The notes below the pieces were generated by a model. That model did no database searches, had not been told where the DNA came from, and saw only the letters and a program-made list of their open reading frames with translations. The position numbers and the translations under genes are program-made. From contig NC_063045.1 in the NCBI RefSeq assembly GCF_018812025.1, positions 53,716,457 through 53,780,456 of the forward strand: a stretch of 64,000 nt of DNA. Reading direction: 5' to 3'. This document shows, piece by piece, positions 11,226 through 24,157 of this stretch (its first letter is position 1; every line of letters starts with the position of its first letter). Source of the DNA: Megalobrama amblycephala. Lineage: Eukaryota; Chordata; Actinopteri; Cypriniformes; Xenocyprididae.

Positions 11226-11563
11226 ACAATCTATGTACCTTCTTCTCTGAGGTGAACATATCCGTTGTGTTCGTCGTAACAGGAAATCATTGTGTTTACA
11301 TCTATCAACTGTCATTCCAACTGTCATCAGACAAACAGAATTCCGATTCGGAGACATTTGACTCGGTAAAGAAAGTACACGGATACTTTTTTGGGAGTTC
11401 TAGGCGTTGTATTTAGTGTTGCGCTTTTGTTAATCTTGATTTCTCACAACTTGTGTGCTTTTTCTGGGCTAGACGGAGTGAACTGTGGCACTAAAGGAGT
11501 CACACAAACTCGCATGTCGCGTATCCACGCACTGAAGACCAGCGGCCAAGGTTAGGATTTACA
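11226..11563. other. unrecognised non-coding stretch
   Basis: No repeat end, exon or RNA gene seen. Confidence 0.4.
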
Positions 11564-11567
11564 TTAA

Positions 11568-13027
11568 CCCTCTGGAGTCTGAGGCTGATTTGGGGCTTGG
11601 AGAAGTTTTGACATGCCCTGACATTTGTGCTTTTTTCAGTTGTTCATAAACATATAAATGACAAAAGTGTCATTACACTGTATTCAGCACAAACTAGGCT
11701 ACAATAATATGTGAGGAACATGTATGTACATGTTTGTATTTTTGAATGAATAATGTTTATGCGTGGTTATTGAAAAAACAAAAAACTTAAGTCACTGAAA
11801 TAAGGCCAAAAAAAGTATATTAAATCTGTGTTCACAAGACTTCTGGGTATTGGAGGTTGTAGACAAGAGTTTTTGCTTCAGAATTATGTAAAAATTATGC
11901 TGCCTACTCCTTCATATAAAACAATATATTGATTTAGTTTTTGTAAGACACTTTTTGTCAAGAAACACAGCATGTGTGGAGGCGTGAATCTGCATGAATA
12001 ATGGGCCATTTACACCTGAGAAGACAAAAGAATCACATAATAATGACCTGAAATGACTTGCATATTAATGAGGCCTTTCAGTCAGGTAGGCTGTGAAAAA
12101 AACCCTCTGTAATAATGTCTCAGCTCATCATAAACAGCAATACTGTGAAATATTATTACAATTTAAAATAATGGTATTCTATTATATTCTTTAAAATATA
12201 ATGTATTTCTGTGATGCAAAGTGTCTGAACAATTATGTTACCTCTATGGCATTTCATATAGGCTTTTAGCTTAAAAGCATGCACATTTGGAGAAATATTG
12301 ATGGATTCTTATATATTTAATTTTCTACACTGAGAAGTAATATTTATTGTCATCACTATGAGTGCTGGATACTGTGTTTTCAATTCATACTTGCAGCCGG
12401 AGGGCGCTCTCTGTACACCTTTAGGCCACAAATTCATATAAAGAAGAAAAGGAACTAGGAACTAACGGCATGTCTTCTAGAGATCGCTAACCATGGCTTT
12501 AACATCCAAATAAACACTTTTCAAGACAATAAATACACGATTGAGACGATGTATGCATGTATTGCCTCAGAATTTGCGTCTGAATAGCGCTGGCTCCGTG
12601 GGCGTGGCCGCATTAGCGGGTAATGAGCTGAATCACAGACTTCTGACATGGCTCTCTTTTCATACAGATTACATAAACACAGAATATTTGTTTTCGATTT
12701 GACTTGCACGATTTAAAACCTGATATCTCAACGTTTCTTTAGACATAAGTGGCGTTTTTTTGTCATTAGTATTCATAAGTTACAGTTCATTTTCTGAGAA
12801 CTATCAGATTGGACTTCGTTCAGAGGGAGAGATCACGCATCATGTTAGTTTTCTTTATTTTACAAAAAGCACAACATTGTGTTTACAAATAAAAGAAGAC
12901 ATTCTATAGTTTCAATTGATATATTACTTATGTCTCTATGACAAGAAATGACGGAGTATTTTAAGTTTTGCTGCAATGTGAAAAAAATCCTGCAAAACAC
13001 GCCGGCACGTTTTCGGACCTCAGGGAG
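11568..13027. mobile_element. TTAA-flanked 1.46 kb element (piggyBac-like, non-autonomous)
   Basis: Left end CCCTCTGGAGTCTGAGGC after TTAA (11564-11567). Right end, on the opposite strand, CTCCCTGAGGTCCGAAAAC before TTAA (13028-13031). TTAA followed by a CCC-type end is typical of piggyBac-like elements. Internal frames are short and show no transposase, so it is either non-autonomous or decayed. Unlike the other TTAA elements in the window it is not a foldback. Confidence 0.65.
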
Positions 13028-13031
13028 TTAA

Positions 13032-14205
13032 ATAATACATTAAATTTCATATTGTATACCCCCAGAACACTTGGAATATACAACACAACACATGTCGCAT
13101 GGGATCATTCTGATACTTTCTTCAGAGACATCAAACTGCCACATCCACAATGGCACTCTTGCAAACAGAAACAAAACCTGCGGTTATTTTAATTTCTACT
13201 TATTTTAGAGGGATATAAAAGCATAATTGATAGTTTCCTCAAATGCATCATAAATAAAACCCATCACAAACCCATAAGTCAACCACTGACCCAGCATTAC
13301 CACACCAGATGCTCCAATGAAAAACAACAGATTTCAATGACAGTAATTAAAGAGGGCTATCAAGACATAGCCAGCACAGACTTGATCTTTGTCCACCAGA
13401 AGCGCCCACACAGACAGATTAGAATATCATTAGCATCTTCAATAACCTGACTCATACACAATACACAAACAAGCTACTAAGAGTCTTCTTTAGGCATTTC
13501 CTCAAAAATCCTGTTTCATATTCCACAATAATCATATTCCTTCGAGTCATTCAGAACAGGCCCACCACTCAAAGCAAATGCTCTGATGTTAACATATGAT
13601 TCCTCACAAGTCATCCCATAACCGCAGTTCTTTAAGTCACGATGGATCTGTAACAAATCGGTATGAAAATGCTAATGTGAATGTGTATGACAATCTGAAA
13701 GCATCTGTGTTTTTCTTTTCCACAGTTCCTTCAGTGTGATCAAGAGTAGTGTAACCCTTCTGTTTTGGTGATTAGATTTGATGTACTATCCTTTGTTATT
13801 GGAAATCAGGCGTACAGCACTTAGTACAATGTCTACAGCGTCCCACAGATATGCAATGCGCCAGTTAAATCATTCACATGCATCCTGTCCTGTGTCAAAC
13901 AAAAGAAGTCATTATCTCTTTCAGACATGTCTTCCTGTTGAAAATGGCCCTGTCTGAGCAAGGTAACACTCTGGTGTGACCGCCTGACTAGGGCAGAGCA
14001 CACACACACACACACACACACACACATCATGGACCTGATGTTAACATCCCATCTGTCGCCCTATTCTAAAAGGGACAGTTCAGTTAAAAAAAGTAAATAA
14101 AAATTGGCATTTATTCACCCTTATGTTGTTCCACTTCCAAACCTATAGGACTTTCTTGTGAGGAAAAAATATTTTGATGAACAACAGTGAGAACCTACTG
14201 ACTGC
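13032..14205. other. single-copy-looking non-coding stretch
   Basis: No gene recognised. It contains a (CA)n tract at 13999-14026. The rest does not match other sequences in the window. Confidence 0.45.
13999..14026. repeat. (CA)n microsatellite
   Basis: About 14 uninterrupted CA units. Confidence 0.95.
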
Positions 14206-14628
14206 GGGGCCGTTTGCACGACACCATTTTCAAATAAAAATGGAAAACTTTGTATGCTCTTTAGCTGTCCATTTACACGACAACCGCGTTTTGGGGACCT
14301 GAAAATGCAAACTTCTGAAAACAGGATTCAAAGTGCATGTTTTTGAAGACAATACCGTTATCGTCTCCGTGTAAACTACAAAAACGCAAATTTGTGAAAA
14401 CTGTGACACCGTGCACATGCGTATTAAATGTACGGTCTATAGGCACGTAGTGCTTCTTTATAAAGTGACATCGCCAACTACTGGCCAGGCAGCATAATAC
14501 AGCGTTTTAATCGTTTTTGCGGATCCATGTGAACAGGGATCATTTTGACAACGTTGTCGCCTGTACGTGAAAAACGCAAAGGAAAAACTTTTCCATTGTT
14601 AATACATTGTTGTCATTAAAACGGACCC
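14206..14628 (+). mobile_element. short non-autonomous element, family F, copy 2
   Basis: Ends read GGGGCCGTTTGCACGACACC and, on the other strand, GGGTCCGTTTTAATGACAAC, so the terminal inverted repeat is GGGYCCGTTT-like. This is the best preserved copy of the family in the window. Confidence 0.7.
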
Positions 14629-14814
14629 TTACATTGTATGGACAGAGACAAAGTCTTCAGAGCTTTAGATAAATTCAGATGGTCTACAGATTTTTTTCCC
14701 AGCTGGAAAGTAAATGGGATAAAATTCATTCCCAACTTCATTAGGGTTTTGTGAGTTTGAGCAGTCAGGAAGCTTTACACCTGGGAAGTTCAGAGTAAAC
14801 ACACCACACATACA

Positions 14815-15213
14815 ACTACTGTTCAAAACTCTGGGTTCAGTAAGATTTTTTAAAATATACTTTTATTCAGCAAATGGTGCATTAAATTGATGGTTTCTAC
14901 AAAAATATGAGGCAGCACAACCGTTTTCAACATTGATAAAGATAATAAATGTTTCTTGAGTATCAAATCAGCATATTAGAATGATTTCTGAAGGATCATG
15001 TGACACTGAAGACTGGAGTAACGATGCTGAAAATTCAACTTTGCATCACATAAATTACTTTTTAAAATATTAAGATAGAAAAGTTCTTTTAAATGGCAAT
15101 AATATTTTAAAATATAAATTTTTACTCTATTTTTGATCAAATAAATGCAACCTTGGTGAGCAGCATAAGAGACTTGTTTCAAAAACCTGCCCGAACTTTT
15201 GAACTGTAGTGTA
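14815..15213 (+). repeat. interspersed repeat, family G
   Basis: Contains the marker GACACTGAAGACTGGAGTAA and a terminal CGAACTTTTGAACTGTAGTG. Seven full or partial copies are in the window: here, 26225-26430, 27391-27785 (reverse), 27795-28325, 30001-30395, 39725-40120 (reverse) and 52735-53030. I take it to be an old non-autonomous cyprinid element. The class is not certain. Confidence 0.65.
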
Positions 15214-15447
15214 TATGATCTTTTTAATTAGTACTATACATACTAAATTATAAATGTAAGCAAGCTTAAACCCACCTTCTTGACGCTATTATGTCTCCCT
15301 ATGACACTGAGAAGCAGTACAGTGCGGCTGCATGACTTTTGGAAGAGCAAAACAGATCCTTCAAACTCAGTATTAAAACAGATTCTTCATAAATCCATTT
15401 AAAACCGTATCTCTCAATGGCAGACACACACTTGAGCAGAAGAGATG

Positions 15448-15450
<3 letters not shown>

Positions 15451-15527
<77 letters not shown>
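15451..15527. repeat. (TG)n microsatellite
   Basis: 77 bp of uninterrupted TG. Alternating purine-pyrimidine of this length can adopt Z-DNA and is usually length-polymorphic. Confidence 0.97.
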
Positions 15528-15530
<3 letters not shown>

Positions 15531-17077
15531 CAGCTGTAGTGGTGTGGGGCTTCATGCTTCAGTCTGTTTCCATGACACTGAGCTTTCCATGAGCTTTTAT
15601 GACTTACAAACGCCTGAATTCGCCGACATCAGGAGAGTTAAAACGAGTCTGCTGCTTTGAGTCCCATTCACACAAGCTCTAACTGCAGACCCTCTTGTCC
15701 TTCAACGTCTGATGGACTTTCCCGACAGGTATGATCGCCAGAAACAGGACGCTACATTTTGTTAGCTTAATTTCCTGCCTCACTCTAGGCCCTCTTCTTA
15801 AGTGACCAAAGGGACTAAATGCAACTGAGAGCAATGGTGATTGCCCAGTTTCAGCAGTGAAGTGTTTTTCCCCATTCATTTTCTACATTTTTAAAAATCT
15901 TTAATAAGTATAATCCATGAATCAAACCAACGTTGTCGGAGATGAATCATAAAATTACAAACTGAAAATGAACTGTGAACAGCCCATGAAGAATTGCAAA
16001 TTATATGATCAAAAAAATAACAATTATTGACTTATAGTCATTGATTGAAGAAGTCAAACTCAACTTTTGACTGGTAGTGTATATGTATTTTAAAATATGC
16101 AACAATTTAAAATATTTTAAATGTATTTAAAATGTATTGTAAAATAAATATGTAAGTTGTTTGAGATTGTATGGATACGGACTATGATTATGATCATGGC
16201 GTTTGCAATGCTTCATGGAAGTGGGAAGCTCTTTTGGCGCAGTTCTCATTTCCATGGGAACAGCGAATTCTCTGATTGGTAGATCCAAGGAGAATCTGAA
16301 TCTCTCTTCAAGATTATGAGTAATGTAGTTTTTCCACTGGGAATATTAAACAACTTGAAACTGAAACTTGACTTCTAAAGAGAAATATGCTCATTTACCA
16401 GTCTCTGAGCTCATGGAAAGTTTGTCTTAAAAGGTTTTGACATTGTCGTTGAAACTATTTCTCTATGGAGAAAATGAAAGGGATTTGTTTGTAATTCTGA
16501 AAACCTATCATTAGACACCACTGCAAGATTAAAAGATGCAAATAGATCTGAAGAGGTGAAACATTGTTAATCTTCTACACAACATTCAAAAATTCAGGAG
16601 TCTTCTTTCAAAAAAAATTAAAAAGATCTTCACTCCAGACTTTTGAATCGTACAGTGTACAAAAACTGAAACACTTTCTATTCATCCAACAGCAAATACA
16701 GCAGTTTGGATCTGATTGCGACATCCAAACTATAGAAAAAATGCTACTTTTAGACACTTCAGAGCAGCATGTGCACAAACATACTCATTGTTCATTCCTG
16801 ATGGGATTTTACAGGGAACTAATGGCTACTGTCCAGTTCACAAGCCTTACTAACTGGGTAGGATTTAAGTTTAATATAAAACTTAAAATATAAGTTTTAT
16901 ATAACATAAAATAATTAAAAAATAATAAAATATTTATTAAATATGATTAAATATATTCATATAAAAATAATAATGATTGCATTGCATATTTAGCACAAAT
17001 CAGGCTTCTTGTTTTTTTGGAAAAAAAAAAAAAAAAAAAAAAGAGGACAAGTGCAATGGGCTGCACTAAAGAAATTA
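15528..17077. other. non-coding stretch, no gene
   Basis: AT-rich, with short frames only. A poly-A run (17022-17042) precedes the family F copy 3. The frame at 16564-16893 overlaps family G-like sequence at its start and has no recognisable domain. Confidence 0.45.
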
Positions 17078-18240
17078 AGGGTTCGGTTACACTTTCTAAA
17101 AACAGAAAAGTTTTTTCCTTTCCTTTTTAACGTACAGACGACAATGTTGTCAAAACGATCCCTGTTAACACAGATCCGCGAAGACAACTAAAAACGCTGT
17201 ATTATGCTGCCAGGCCAGTAGTTGGCGATGTCACTTTGTAAAGAAACACCATGCGCCTCTAGACACACTGTAAAAAATGACCGTGATTTTAACAGTAAAA
17301 GACTGTAAAAATGCTGCGGTGAAAAACTATCAATTGGTTTACAGAAAGTTTCCGTACTATATACGGTGAATAACTGTAATAGATTTAACGGTACATTTAA
17401 TGTAATTTTACGGTAAAATACCATTAAATTCACAGTTTTTGGAAGTGAAAAATAATTCATTGTAAAATTTACAGTGAAAAACCGTAAATTGACATTCCCA
17501 CAATTCCCTGCGTGACACTTCACATGTGATATATTTTCGTTGAAATAACTCCGTTTCTTCTTAGTTTTTCTCATTTTTTTCTAATCAGTTATGTACATTA
17601 GGGTTTTATGTTACATCTAATGTTGTTAAATTAATGTTTATTGCATTTTTAAAATGTCATGCATGTTACCATGATGGTGTTTAGTGTGTGTGTGAATGAC
17701 ACTGTGTGCACCTTCTATATGTTAGTGTTGTCCTTCTCAGCTTGTAGAAAATCTGCTTGTGATGAACTTTGATTCATCATGTGACTCTTATCACCACTGT
17801 GTTTGGTGACTGTCAGTGTATTATAAAGGTACAAAACAGATATTAGTACTTTATTAGGTTGGTAAATTAACATTATATCAGTTAATGAAATACGTTATTT
17901 AACAGATTTTTTTTACGTTGCTACTGTATTTTTTACGGTAAAGTTCTGGCAACCACAGCTGCCGTTTTTTTACCGTAAATTTTACTGGGATTTTTTTTTA
18001 CAGTGAAACATGTAATATGCGCATGATTTCACCGTTTTCACAAATTGACGTTTTTGTAGTTTAGATGGAGACAAAAACAGTATCATTTTCATAAAAGCTC
18101 ATGGAAAGGTGCACTTTGAAACCCGTTTTCAAAAGTTTGCATTTTCAGTCAGCCAAAAATGCTGTTGTTGTGTAAATGAACGGCCAAAACACGTAAACGG
18201 CACACAACACAAAAAAAAAACAGTGTTGTGTAAATGACCC
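17078..18240 (-). mobile_element. family F element, copy 3, interrupted
   Basis: Reverse copy of the family described at 14206-14628. It is split by a 740 bp CACTG-ended element (17266-18005). The two halves are contiguous in the other copies. Confidence 0.65.
17266..18005. mobile_element. CACTG-ended foldback element
   Basis: Begins CACTGTAAAAAATG and ends TTTTTTTTTACAGTG. The interior is dense in ACGGTAAA and TTTACCGTAA motifs, internal near-palindromes. CACTG ends suggest a CACTA/EnSpm-type non-autonomous element, but the target duplication is not clear here. Confidence 0.55.
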
Positions 18241-20404
18241 CTAAGTCATACAGTTTTGGAACAACATGATAAAGGTTTCTTTATCATGTTGTTCGTTTTC
18301 TATTCACAAACAACTCATTCCTCATGAGATCCAATGTTTCTCACCTCAGATTTTGAGACTAGAAACTCTCATTAACTCCAGCATGACATTAACAAGAAAA
18401 TGAACGCTGTTTCTATTCAAGGACTCATGCATGATTCAAAAGTCTGAAAATAGAGAGACATTTAGTCATTGTACAGCTGATTAGACAGAGCAGAACAGCA
18501 GTGACATATTGAAGAATGGCTAAAACGACTTTGGGAAGTTTCTGTGGGAAATCATCCAAAAGGTTTGATGGATCCACCGCACAGAGGAAGGGTTTACTTT
18601 CCCATGGATGAAACAAGCCCTTTGTATTCCCACTCCTCCGGTGGGCCCTCTGTGGATTTTTCTGAGATAATGTGAGCAAAGAAAACCTCATTTATCTCTC
18701 TTCTTATGCTGCTTTTGTTTTGGCACCTTCTCACCTGCTCTGGGAAACAACAATCTCAGTTTGGATGTTAAACATGGTCGGTTGTTGCGGAGAGCTCATA
18801 ATGACGGTACCTGACGTAGATGCCACAGAACAAGCGAAATATGATACGAAGACCGTATTTGTGACTGAATGTTACTGCTGACACCAGAATAAAGGTGAAA
18901 TCAGGCAATGAATGCTCAGGAGACCTGAAATGGCTTGTTATTATGAACAAGTCTACAGTCAGAGCTTGAGTCTGGAGAAGATGAAAGACATCAAGATCCA
19001 ACACCCTCCATCTGGTTGCTCCCGTCTCTTGCTCAAGCATTTTGCCCTGCTGTTAGTCTTATCTCTCTTGGACATTTCCTGAGGAGCGGTCTGCACCACT
19101 TCCCTCAACAACATTCAGCCCAAAACTTTTGAAGCTTTAGAGAAATTGTCTGCTCTCATTAGGTTCTGGAAGCTTCATAAACAATTGGCAGTCCAAAAGC
19201 CACTGAGAGTATATGAGGGGTATGAAACACAAAAGTCCAAACTTCATCTTTCTTTAACTCAAAGGACAGTTGCTGATGGTCAGTATACCAGGGCTGGTTG
19301 CCACAGGGACAATGTATCAATAATCTACAAAGTGAAAACTCAATTTTGCAAATTCTGTTCTCCAAACTAAAATAGAAATATTATCATCATATCTTTCTAT
19401 AGCTGCTGTGAAACAACTGAACATAATAAACCACATCAGACAAGAGTAAACTATATAATCAAGCTAGATTTTAACTAAAAAGTTTAACTTGTTCTCAAAA
19501 TAATTTATTTTTTTCCCCCCGAAATGTCAGGTCGAGGAACATGGGACAAGATATCAAGTGTTTAGCAATTATAAATGTATTTGTTTGTTTATTTATTTAG
19601 CTATTTTACTGTGTTCACATTGATTGCTCTGTATGTAATGTTAAAAACTATAAAAATTAGAAAATGTACTGCTTAAATATTGCTGTAAAGCTTATAGGAA
19701 TGTTCCATAGTGACAGGCCCATACTGTGTGACAACATGCCCCACTTTAGAGTAAAAAAACTGTGACAACTTGCCCCAGTCTCTGCTATATGTAAACATAT
19801 ACTATACGTAGAGTAATTATAACTTTAAGTGAAGAGTAACTCAGACATACTTAATGAAGCTTTAAGTAAACACTAACAAAAAGTACCTGAAAGCACCATG
19901 TTTGTAACATGGTATGTTTTCTGGACCTTGGTACATAAACACATACTATGAATACAAAAATGCAAAACCATGGAATAGCCTATCAAAGAGTTATGGTATT
20001 GCCATCTAATATCATACAATCACATACGTTTTTTAGGGAACTCGGTTCTATAAAGATAAACAGAAGTTTTAAATAAACTAAACGAGGCTTCGTTTACTTA
20101 TTGCATATTGTTGCAATACATTCATCATAGATAAATCAAATAACTAAACGTAAAGACGTACTAGGTTTGCATGTGATAGTAAACACGTTTAAGTATAGGC
20201 TACTTATCCAGAATCCTTCTCCTTCTTACCTTCTCGTCGGCAAGGTGATCAGCGCAGGTAGTTGAGTAGCCTACTTTCTCTCCAGTATTCTCCTCTTAAC
20301 TTGTGTTGTCGTTTGTCTGTCTCTTTCTTTAAATGTTAAACAGCCCTTCAACACACTGAGTATATCAAGGTGTGTGACATTAGTGGAAATAAACTACATT
20401 AAAG
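18241..20404. other. non-coding stretch, no gene
   Basis: Mostly unmatched in the window. A perfect 15 bp stem with a 4-base loop is at 18260-18293. A short segment at 19710-19790 repeats TGACAACWTGCCCC twice. Confidence 0.45.
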
Positions 20405-20645
20405 TTTCGGAAGCGCGCAGCGCTTTAAATCCAATCTGACTGGCACTGACATGAGCTCCAGCAAGATGGTTCATATGAATATTTCACTACAACGCGTTTT
20501 CACATTGTGTTTGAAGGATTGTGATTCACCGAAGACATTCAGTACAGATCGGGCGAGTGGTAAATCCATCCGATCCAAAAGCCCGTGGGAGGAGCCGCGC
20601 GCCTCCTCTTCCTCCTCCTCTTGATCAAGCGTCATCAGCGCGCTC
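20405..20645 (-). promoter_or_regulatory. CpG-dense single-copy patch, possible gdpd5 promoter or exon 1
   Basis: An otherwise AT-rich region carries a cluster of CpG (AAGCGCGCAGCGCTTT at 20411, GCCGCGCGCCTCC at 20597, ATCAGCGCGCTCC at 20634). It is not part of any repeat I can see, and lies upstream of gdpd5 in its transcription direction. The orientation and link to gdpd5 are inference. A core promoter for serpinh1 is already present at 29.35 kb. Confidence 0.3.
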
Positions 20646-21099
20646 CTAATAATTAACAACCCAGAGTATTCGTGATTAGTGCTGTATTTAAGTTCATAAA
20701 AGCGATATCTGTTAATTAAGTTTAAACTATAAATGTTTAAAATAAAAAAAACAGCATCTCAACAGCTCCAGCTTCTCAGCAAAGAAAACACTTGAGGTAT
20801 TTGATTCACCTCAGTGACTCGAATCTTATGAATTTGTTTACTGATTCGTTAGGTGTGTTTTCCTGTGTACCTTCACTATTCCCTACATTAGTACACTAAT
20901 ATAGTTCACTTGAGGGAGTGAATGAAAACGAGTGAGTGAATTCGGATTGAGTGTGCTGGAAGGGCTGCCACTTTTGCTGTTTAATAACCATTTTAAACTT
21001 AGCAAACTGGCAGCTCCAGATGAAAAGATTTATCTTCAACTTTGTCATGGAAACTATGTATAAACCTTAATTGAACAATTTAATAATAAATTAGGAAGG

Positions 21100-22323
21100 A
21101 ATTTATCCATTTTCGCCAGAGGAGGACTGGCTCCCCGATTAAGCCTGGTTTCTCCCAAGGTTTTTTTCTCCATTTTAACACCTATTTGCCACTTGTTTGC
21201 CACCTGATGTCACCTGTTGGAGTTTGGGTTCCTTGCCGCTGTCGCCTTTGGCTTGCTTAGTTGGGGACACTTGACATTTGACTTGACATTTGATATTCAA
21301 CAGTGCTTTGATCTGCCTGCATTGACACTATTCTTTAAAGGTGCCCTAGAATTAAAAATTGAATTTACCTTGGCGTAGTTAAATAACAAGAGTTCAGTAC
21401 ATGGAAATGACATACAGTGAGTCTCAAACTCCATTGTTTCCTCCTTCTTATGTAAATCACATTTGTTTAAAAGACCTCCGAAGAACAGGCAAAACTCAAC
21501 ATAACACCGACTGTTACATAACAGTCGGGATCATTAATATTTACGCCCCCAATATTTGCATATGCCAGCTCATGTTCAAGGCATTAGACAAGGCAGCCAG
21601 TATTAACATCTGGATCTGCACAGCTGAATCATCAGACTAGGTAAGCAAGCAAGGACAATAGCGAAAAATGGCAGATGGAGCAATAATAACTGACATGATC
21701 CATGATAGCATGATATTTTTAGTGATATTTGTAAGCTGTCTTTCTAAATGTTTCGTTAGCATGTTTATAATGTACTGTTAAATGTGGTTAAAGTTACCAT
21801 CGTTTCTTACTGTATTCATCGAGACAAGAGCCGTCGCTATTTTCATTATTAAACACTTGCAGTCTTTATAATTCATAAACACATTCAGAATCAAATGTAA
21901 ACATCCAAATAAATACAATACTCACATAATCCGATGTATGCATGCAGCATGCATGACGAACACTTTGTAAAGATCCATTTTGAAGGTTATATTAGCTGTG
22001 TGAACTTTGTTTAAGCAATGATAGAGTCGAGAGCTCGGGAGGGGGCGGAGAGCGCAAGCAATTAAAGGGGCCGCAGCCTGAATCGGCGCATTTCTAATTA
22101 TGCCCCAAAATAAGCATTTAAAAAAATTAATTAAAAAAAATCTATGGGGTATTTTGAGCTGACACTTCACAGACACATTCAGGGGACACCTTAGACTTAT
22201 ATTACATCTTGTAAAAAAACGTTCGATGGCACCTTTAAGAGCTGCTGTGCAGCCAAAATAATGTACCAGTTATCAGTGTAAAGCTGCTTTGACACAATCT
22301 ACATTGTAAAAAGCGCTATATAA
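21100..22323 (+). mobile_element. retroelement 3' end (LINE/SINE tail), split by copy C
   Basis: The sequence with TGGTTTCTCCCAAGG, GGTTCCTTGCCGCTGTCGCC and, at the end, GTAAAAAGCGCTATATAAAT is a 3' tail I know as common in fish genomes and attributed to L2-like LINEs or SINEs that share their tail. It is interrupted between 21334 and 22239 by family 1 copy C. No reverse transcriptase remains. Confidence 0.55.
21339..22234 (+). mobile_element. TTAA-flanked foldback element, family 1, copy C
   Basis: Starts AGGTGCCCTAGAA after TTAA (21335-21338) and ends GATGGCACCT before TTAA (22235-22238). Its palindrome has one change (TTACATAA). It sits inside a retroelement tail and is therefore younger than that insertion. 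Confidence 0.8.
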
Positions 22324-22765
22324 ATTGATTAGCCTATGCTGTAGCCACATTAGACTAACGGTTTGGAAAATGGATGGATGGATAATTCAACTGTGGGCGC
22401 CATCTTGTCAGACGAGGGAATTCATTCAGTGCACAAATCTCACAGTGCATTATAGGTGTTCTCTAACAATTGGGCGTGCATTGGTTTTACACTCGTTATT
22501 GCGGTGCATTGTGGGATTTAATGAGTGCAGTTTTGGACCCCACTACAAATCATGCTCTATTTAAGAACAGTAACAGTAAGAGTGTAGGGAGCGATTTCAG
22601 ACACAGCCTTCGGCTTGAAGTGGAGCTGCACAGACGGATTGGTGTATGACATCAACGTACTGGAAGAGCAATTAGAAAGCAGACGAAATCCGAATCGCTC
22701 TCGCTGTGCTTTGATATCATACACTAATTGGTCTAAGCAGCTTAGCTTCAAGTAAAACACACCTA

Positions 22766-23036
22766 AAGCCCAAAGTATACTTCGGAGTCCGCGTTCTACA
22801 ATGGGCCACACACTGTCCATGTGACATAATTTTTTATCATCAGGAGGGTTCGTGGATGTCTGCGCACACTGTCTGTGTGCAGACTTGAGCACTTGAAAAC
22901 AAAGTCCACTAGATAGAGCGCAGGTGCCAAACGCGTCTTTCCGCGCTTACTGCAAAGGAGTATATTTTGAAAGGCTTGCACGCTCAACTGTGTGCGAGAC
23001 GGAGCGGAACATGGAAAATGAAGTATACCCGGGCCT
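22766..23036. mobile_element. short inverted-repeat element, relative of 2217-2596
   Basis: Ends AAAGCCCAAAGTATACTTC and, on the other strand, AAGGCCCGGGTATACTTCA. No coding capacity. Confidence 0.5.
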
Positions 23037-23429
23037 TAATATGTGGCCCTAGCTTTCTGCAGGTTACGTCATTATCCCAGTAGGTGGCGACAAGTGAGTG
23101 TCTTATGAATGAGTCATTGATTAATTCAGTCAACTGATTTGTCAAAAAATTCAATTGGAACTGAAACTTTATTATTAAAAATAGGTTATTCTATAAATCA
23201 GCTAAGATGCGTCAAAAAGGAGTTTAACATCAAAGGCTTTAACCATCGATTTAAACTAAATGTCTTTTCGTTCACAAACGAATCCCACTTCATTCAGATG
23301 TTATAAGTGGAGGGTTACTTTAAGTCATGCGTCTTTGATATTAATGATTTGTTGAAAATGATGTAAATTAACATTGTTACTAAATATTCAATATTATATA
23401 CTAACCGTTGCTAGCAGGACAAAAGGTGG

Positions 23430-23660
23430 TGGCGATTCTAGGTACCCCCAGCCTTAGGATGACCCCGCGATTTAATCCGAGGTGGACACCCCAAAGCACC
23501 CCCCCCCCCCCCCCCACTCCCGAACGTGATTTGAACCGAGAGGGAAACCCCCTCCTCAACTACCACCACCCACCTCGAAACGCAATTTCAACCGAGGGGG
23601 AAGAACAGGATTTCAGGGGGGCTCACAGCAACAATCTGCACTGGGGCCCCAGAAACCCCA
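23430..23660. repeat. C-rich degenerate tandem array, about 56 bp units
   Basis: Three units share CGYGATTTRAACCGAG-like cores (at about 23467, 23524 and 23578), followed by C-runs on the plus strand. One C-run is 18 or more bases long (23499-23515 and flanks). The minus strand is correspondingly G-rich. It happens to be open for 94 codons, but the composition argues against a gene. Confidence 0.55.
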
Positions 23661-23699
23661 GCTATGGCTTGTACTTACCAGCTAATACTTGACCATGAA

Positions 23700-24153
23700 A
23701 ACCCAAATGGAAACTCGTTAATGGTTGCTGTGTCTCTGTCCCTCAGCTCTGTCAGTCTACCTGAACAAAGAAAGAGTTTTGTGAAGTAGTGTTTGGAGAG
23801 GCCACCTCTGTCAGGCACAGCGGCTACTTATCCAGACTGCATCGGGCAGAGAGCCAGAGCAGAGCATCCACTGCTTCTATTCCAGGATGACAGAGAGAGA
23901 TTAACCTCTGGCCTGAGCCAAGCTTGCATCACATCCTAATCTATAACAACCTACTGGTGGACTGAAGCCGTCCTTCAGCAAGCGTGACTTTGAGTTAGAC
24001 ACACAAGCCGTGCACAGCTGTGTGGGTCACATGTGCATTCGTTGTGATATTTTTTGATGTGCTGAGACGTCAGGATGATCATTCTGCTCATATCAGCTCC
24101 AGTCTGCTATGCAAGTCTAGTTTTAAATAGACAAGAACATTCATTCAACAACA
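23700..24153. other. unrecognised single-copy-looking stretch
   Basis: No repeat ends and no coding frame with a domain. It could hold a non-coding gdpd5 exon but nothing decides this. Confidence 0.35.
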
Positions 24154-24157
24154 TTAA

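Noticed and set aside
15373..15660. Frames rich in THTHTH or VCVCVC
   Set aside because: Translation of the TG microsatellite on both strands.
23408..23692. 94-codon proline-rich frame
   Set aside because: It is the reading of a C-rich tandem array, with no start context, domain or splice partners.
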